Shown here: one piece after another, positions 33,650 to 33,961 of the stretch | How positions within the stretch are numbered: the stretch's first letter is position 1 | Layout: each line of letters starts with the position of its first letter | Assembly (NCBI GenBank): GCA_016763755.1 | Contig: JAESTD010000074.1 | Location: forward strand, 1-33,961 | Direction of reading: 5' to 3' | Origin: Mucilaginibacter sp. | GTDB taxonomy: Bacteria > Bacteroidota > Bacteroidia > Sphingobacteriales > Sphingobacteriaceae | Length of the DNA: 33,961 nucleotides | The notes under the pieces: generated by a model | What the model was told of the DNA's origin: nothing | The model's input: only the letters and a program-made list of their open reading frames with translations | Database searches by the model: none | Position numbers and translations under genes: made by a program

Positions 33650-33961
33650 CGTTTTATCAATGACAACTGTTGGATGTAATCCTTTGACCGTCAACTGTTG
33701 TTCTATTTTTGTGTAGCAGATTTTCTGTGGGGTTTGATAAATTTGAGTAACCGATTCTAAACACCTACCATTACCTCTATGAAAATACAGCAAGGCTTGT
33801 CCTGTATATGGGGTTGGTGGAAGCATACCAAAACTAGCTATGTTATGAGATCCAACGTATGTTATTGATCCTGCTCCGTGATAATGAGCATTAGCACCAC
33901 TTGCTGAGTAATAAACATTATAAGGTAAACCTCCAATATAAAAAGCAAGGCTATCATTAGG
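33638..33961 (-). CDS. C-terminal part of an unidentified protein (partial, runs off the window)
   Basis: The minus-strand frame is open from the right edge to TAA 33638-33640, giving 107 residues of a larger protein. It includes SLAFYIGGLPYNVYYSASGA, HYHGAGSITYVGSH and GQALLYFHRGNGRCLESVTQ. The Tyr/Gly/Ser-rich strands suggest an extracellular beta-rich protein. An internal ATG (33824-33826) gives a misleadingly short 62-aa ORF. The base composition is noticeably more AT-rich than its neighbours, suggesting a different origin. No family is recognised. Confidence 0.55.
   Translation of the reverse strand, partial: PNDSLAFYIGGLPYNVYYSASGANAHYHGAGSITYVGSHNIASFGMLPPTPYTGQALLYFHRGNGRCLESVTQIYQTPQKICYTKIEQQLTVKGLHPTVVIDKTLVV

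Noticed and set aside
33638..33826. Complete 62-aa minus-strand gene
   Set aside because: The same frame stays open to the window edge with continuous protein-like sequence, so this is an internal ATG of a longer gene.
1..33961. CRISPR array, tRNA or rRNA genes, intact insertion sequence or integrase
   Set aside because: No regularly spaced repeats, cloverleaf-like sequences, rRNA motifs or transposase/integrase frames were found on reading through both strands by eye; a dedicated scan was not run.

Overview
The window looks like chromosomal DNA of a Sphingobacteriaceae-type Bacteroidota, probably a Pedobacter or Mucilaginibacter relative. The signs are a SusC/SusD pair with its own ECF sigma factor and FecR-type anti-sigma, DUF4974, DUF4099/DUF3945, large MacB/FtsX-like permeases, and TAnnTTTG-like promoter motifs. 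This placement is inferred from protein families, not from a marker gene. No rRNA, tRNA or CRISPR array was seen.

Region 1 (1-5.84 kb) is GC-rich. It starts with the tail of an unidentified gene and a lone CheY-like receiver (486-851). Seven tightly overlapping minus-strand genes follow (5838 down to 1057): a truncated TraG/VirD4-type coupling protein, an unknown protein, an M23 peptidase, an ArdC-like protein whose peptidase motif is destroyed, a DUF4099/DUF3945 protein, an unknown (possibly TOPRIM-like) protein and a small membrane PH-like protein. This looks like the broken end of an integrated conjugative element.

Region 2 (5.9-14.4 kb) is a mixed accessory stretch. It holds a Zn-ribbon DUF2116 gene coupled to a TetR regulator, a membrane AraC regulator fused in frame to an FtsX permease (broken by one frameshift), DUF4385, DUF5655, an XRE regulator, an RRM RNA-binding protein, a frameshifted mini zinc-ribbon gene, an exported protein with a PID-CTERM-like tail, a small membrane protein and a divergent HTH protein.

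The 530-bp gap at 14.43-14.96 kb carries two tandem copies of a two-hairpin element. Their stems covary and they share a 12-nt terminal loop. This is the best candidate here for something undescribed: a duplicated small RNA.

Region 3 (14.96-29.5 kb) is a polysaccharide utilisation locus: ECF sigma, FecR anti-sigma, SusC with an STN signalling domain, SusD (frameshifted), an MGH1-like glycoside hydrolase, a CE4-type polysaccharide deacetylase, a sialate-O-acetylesterase-type SGNH esterase and a GH106 alpha-L-rhamnosidase. The plausible logic is as follows. SusC/SusD binds and imports a rhamnose-rich, probably acetylated glycan, such as a pectin side chain. The STN domain signals through FecR to the sigma factor, and the esterases and glycosidases strip acetyl groups and rhamnose. 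The SusC leader holds a 9-codon ORF, a perfect palindrome and two hairpins.

Region 4 (29.5-34 kb) has an orphan gene fragment, a second FtsX permease on the minus strand, a possible DUF892-like protein, small membrane and lipoprotein genes, and an AT-rich partial minus-strand gene running off the end.

Three genes (permease fusion, mini zinc-ribbon, SusD) are broken by single-base-type frame changes. That pattern fits either recent decay or residual indel errors in the assembly.
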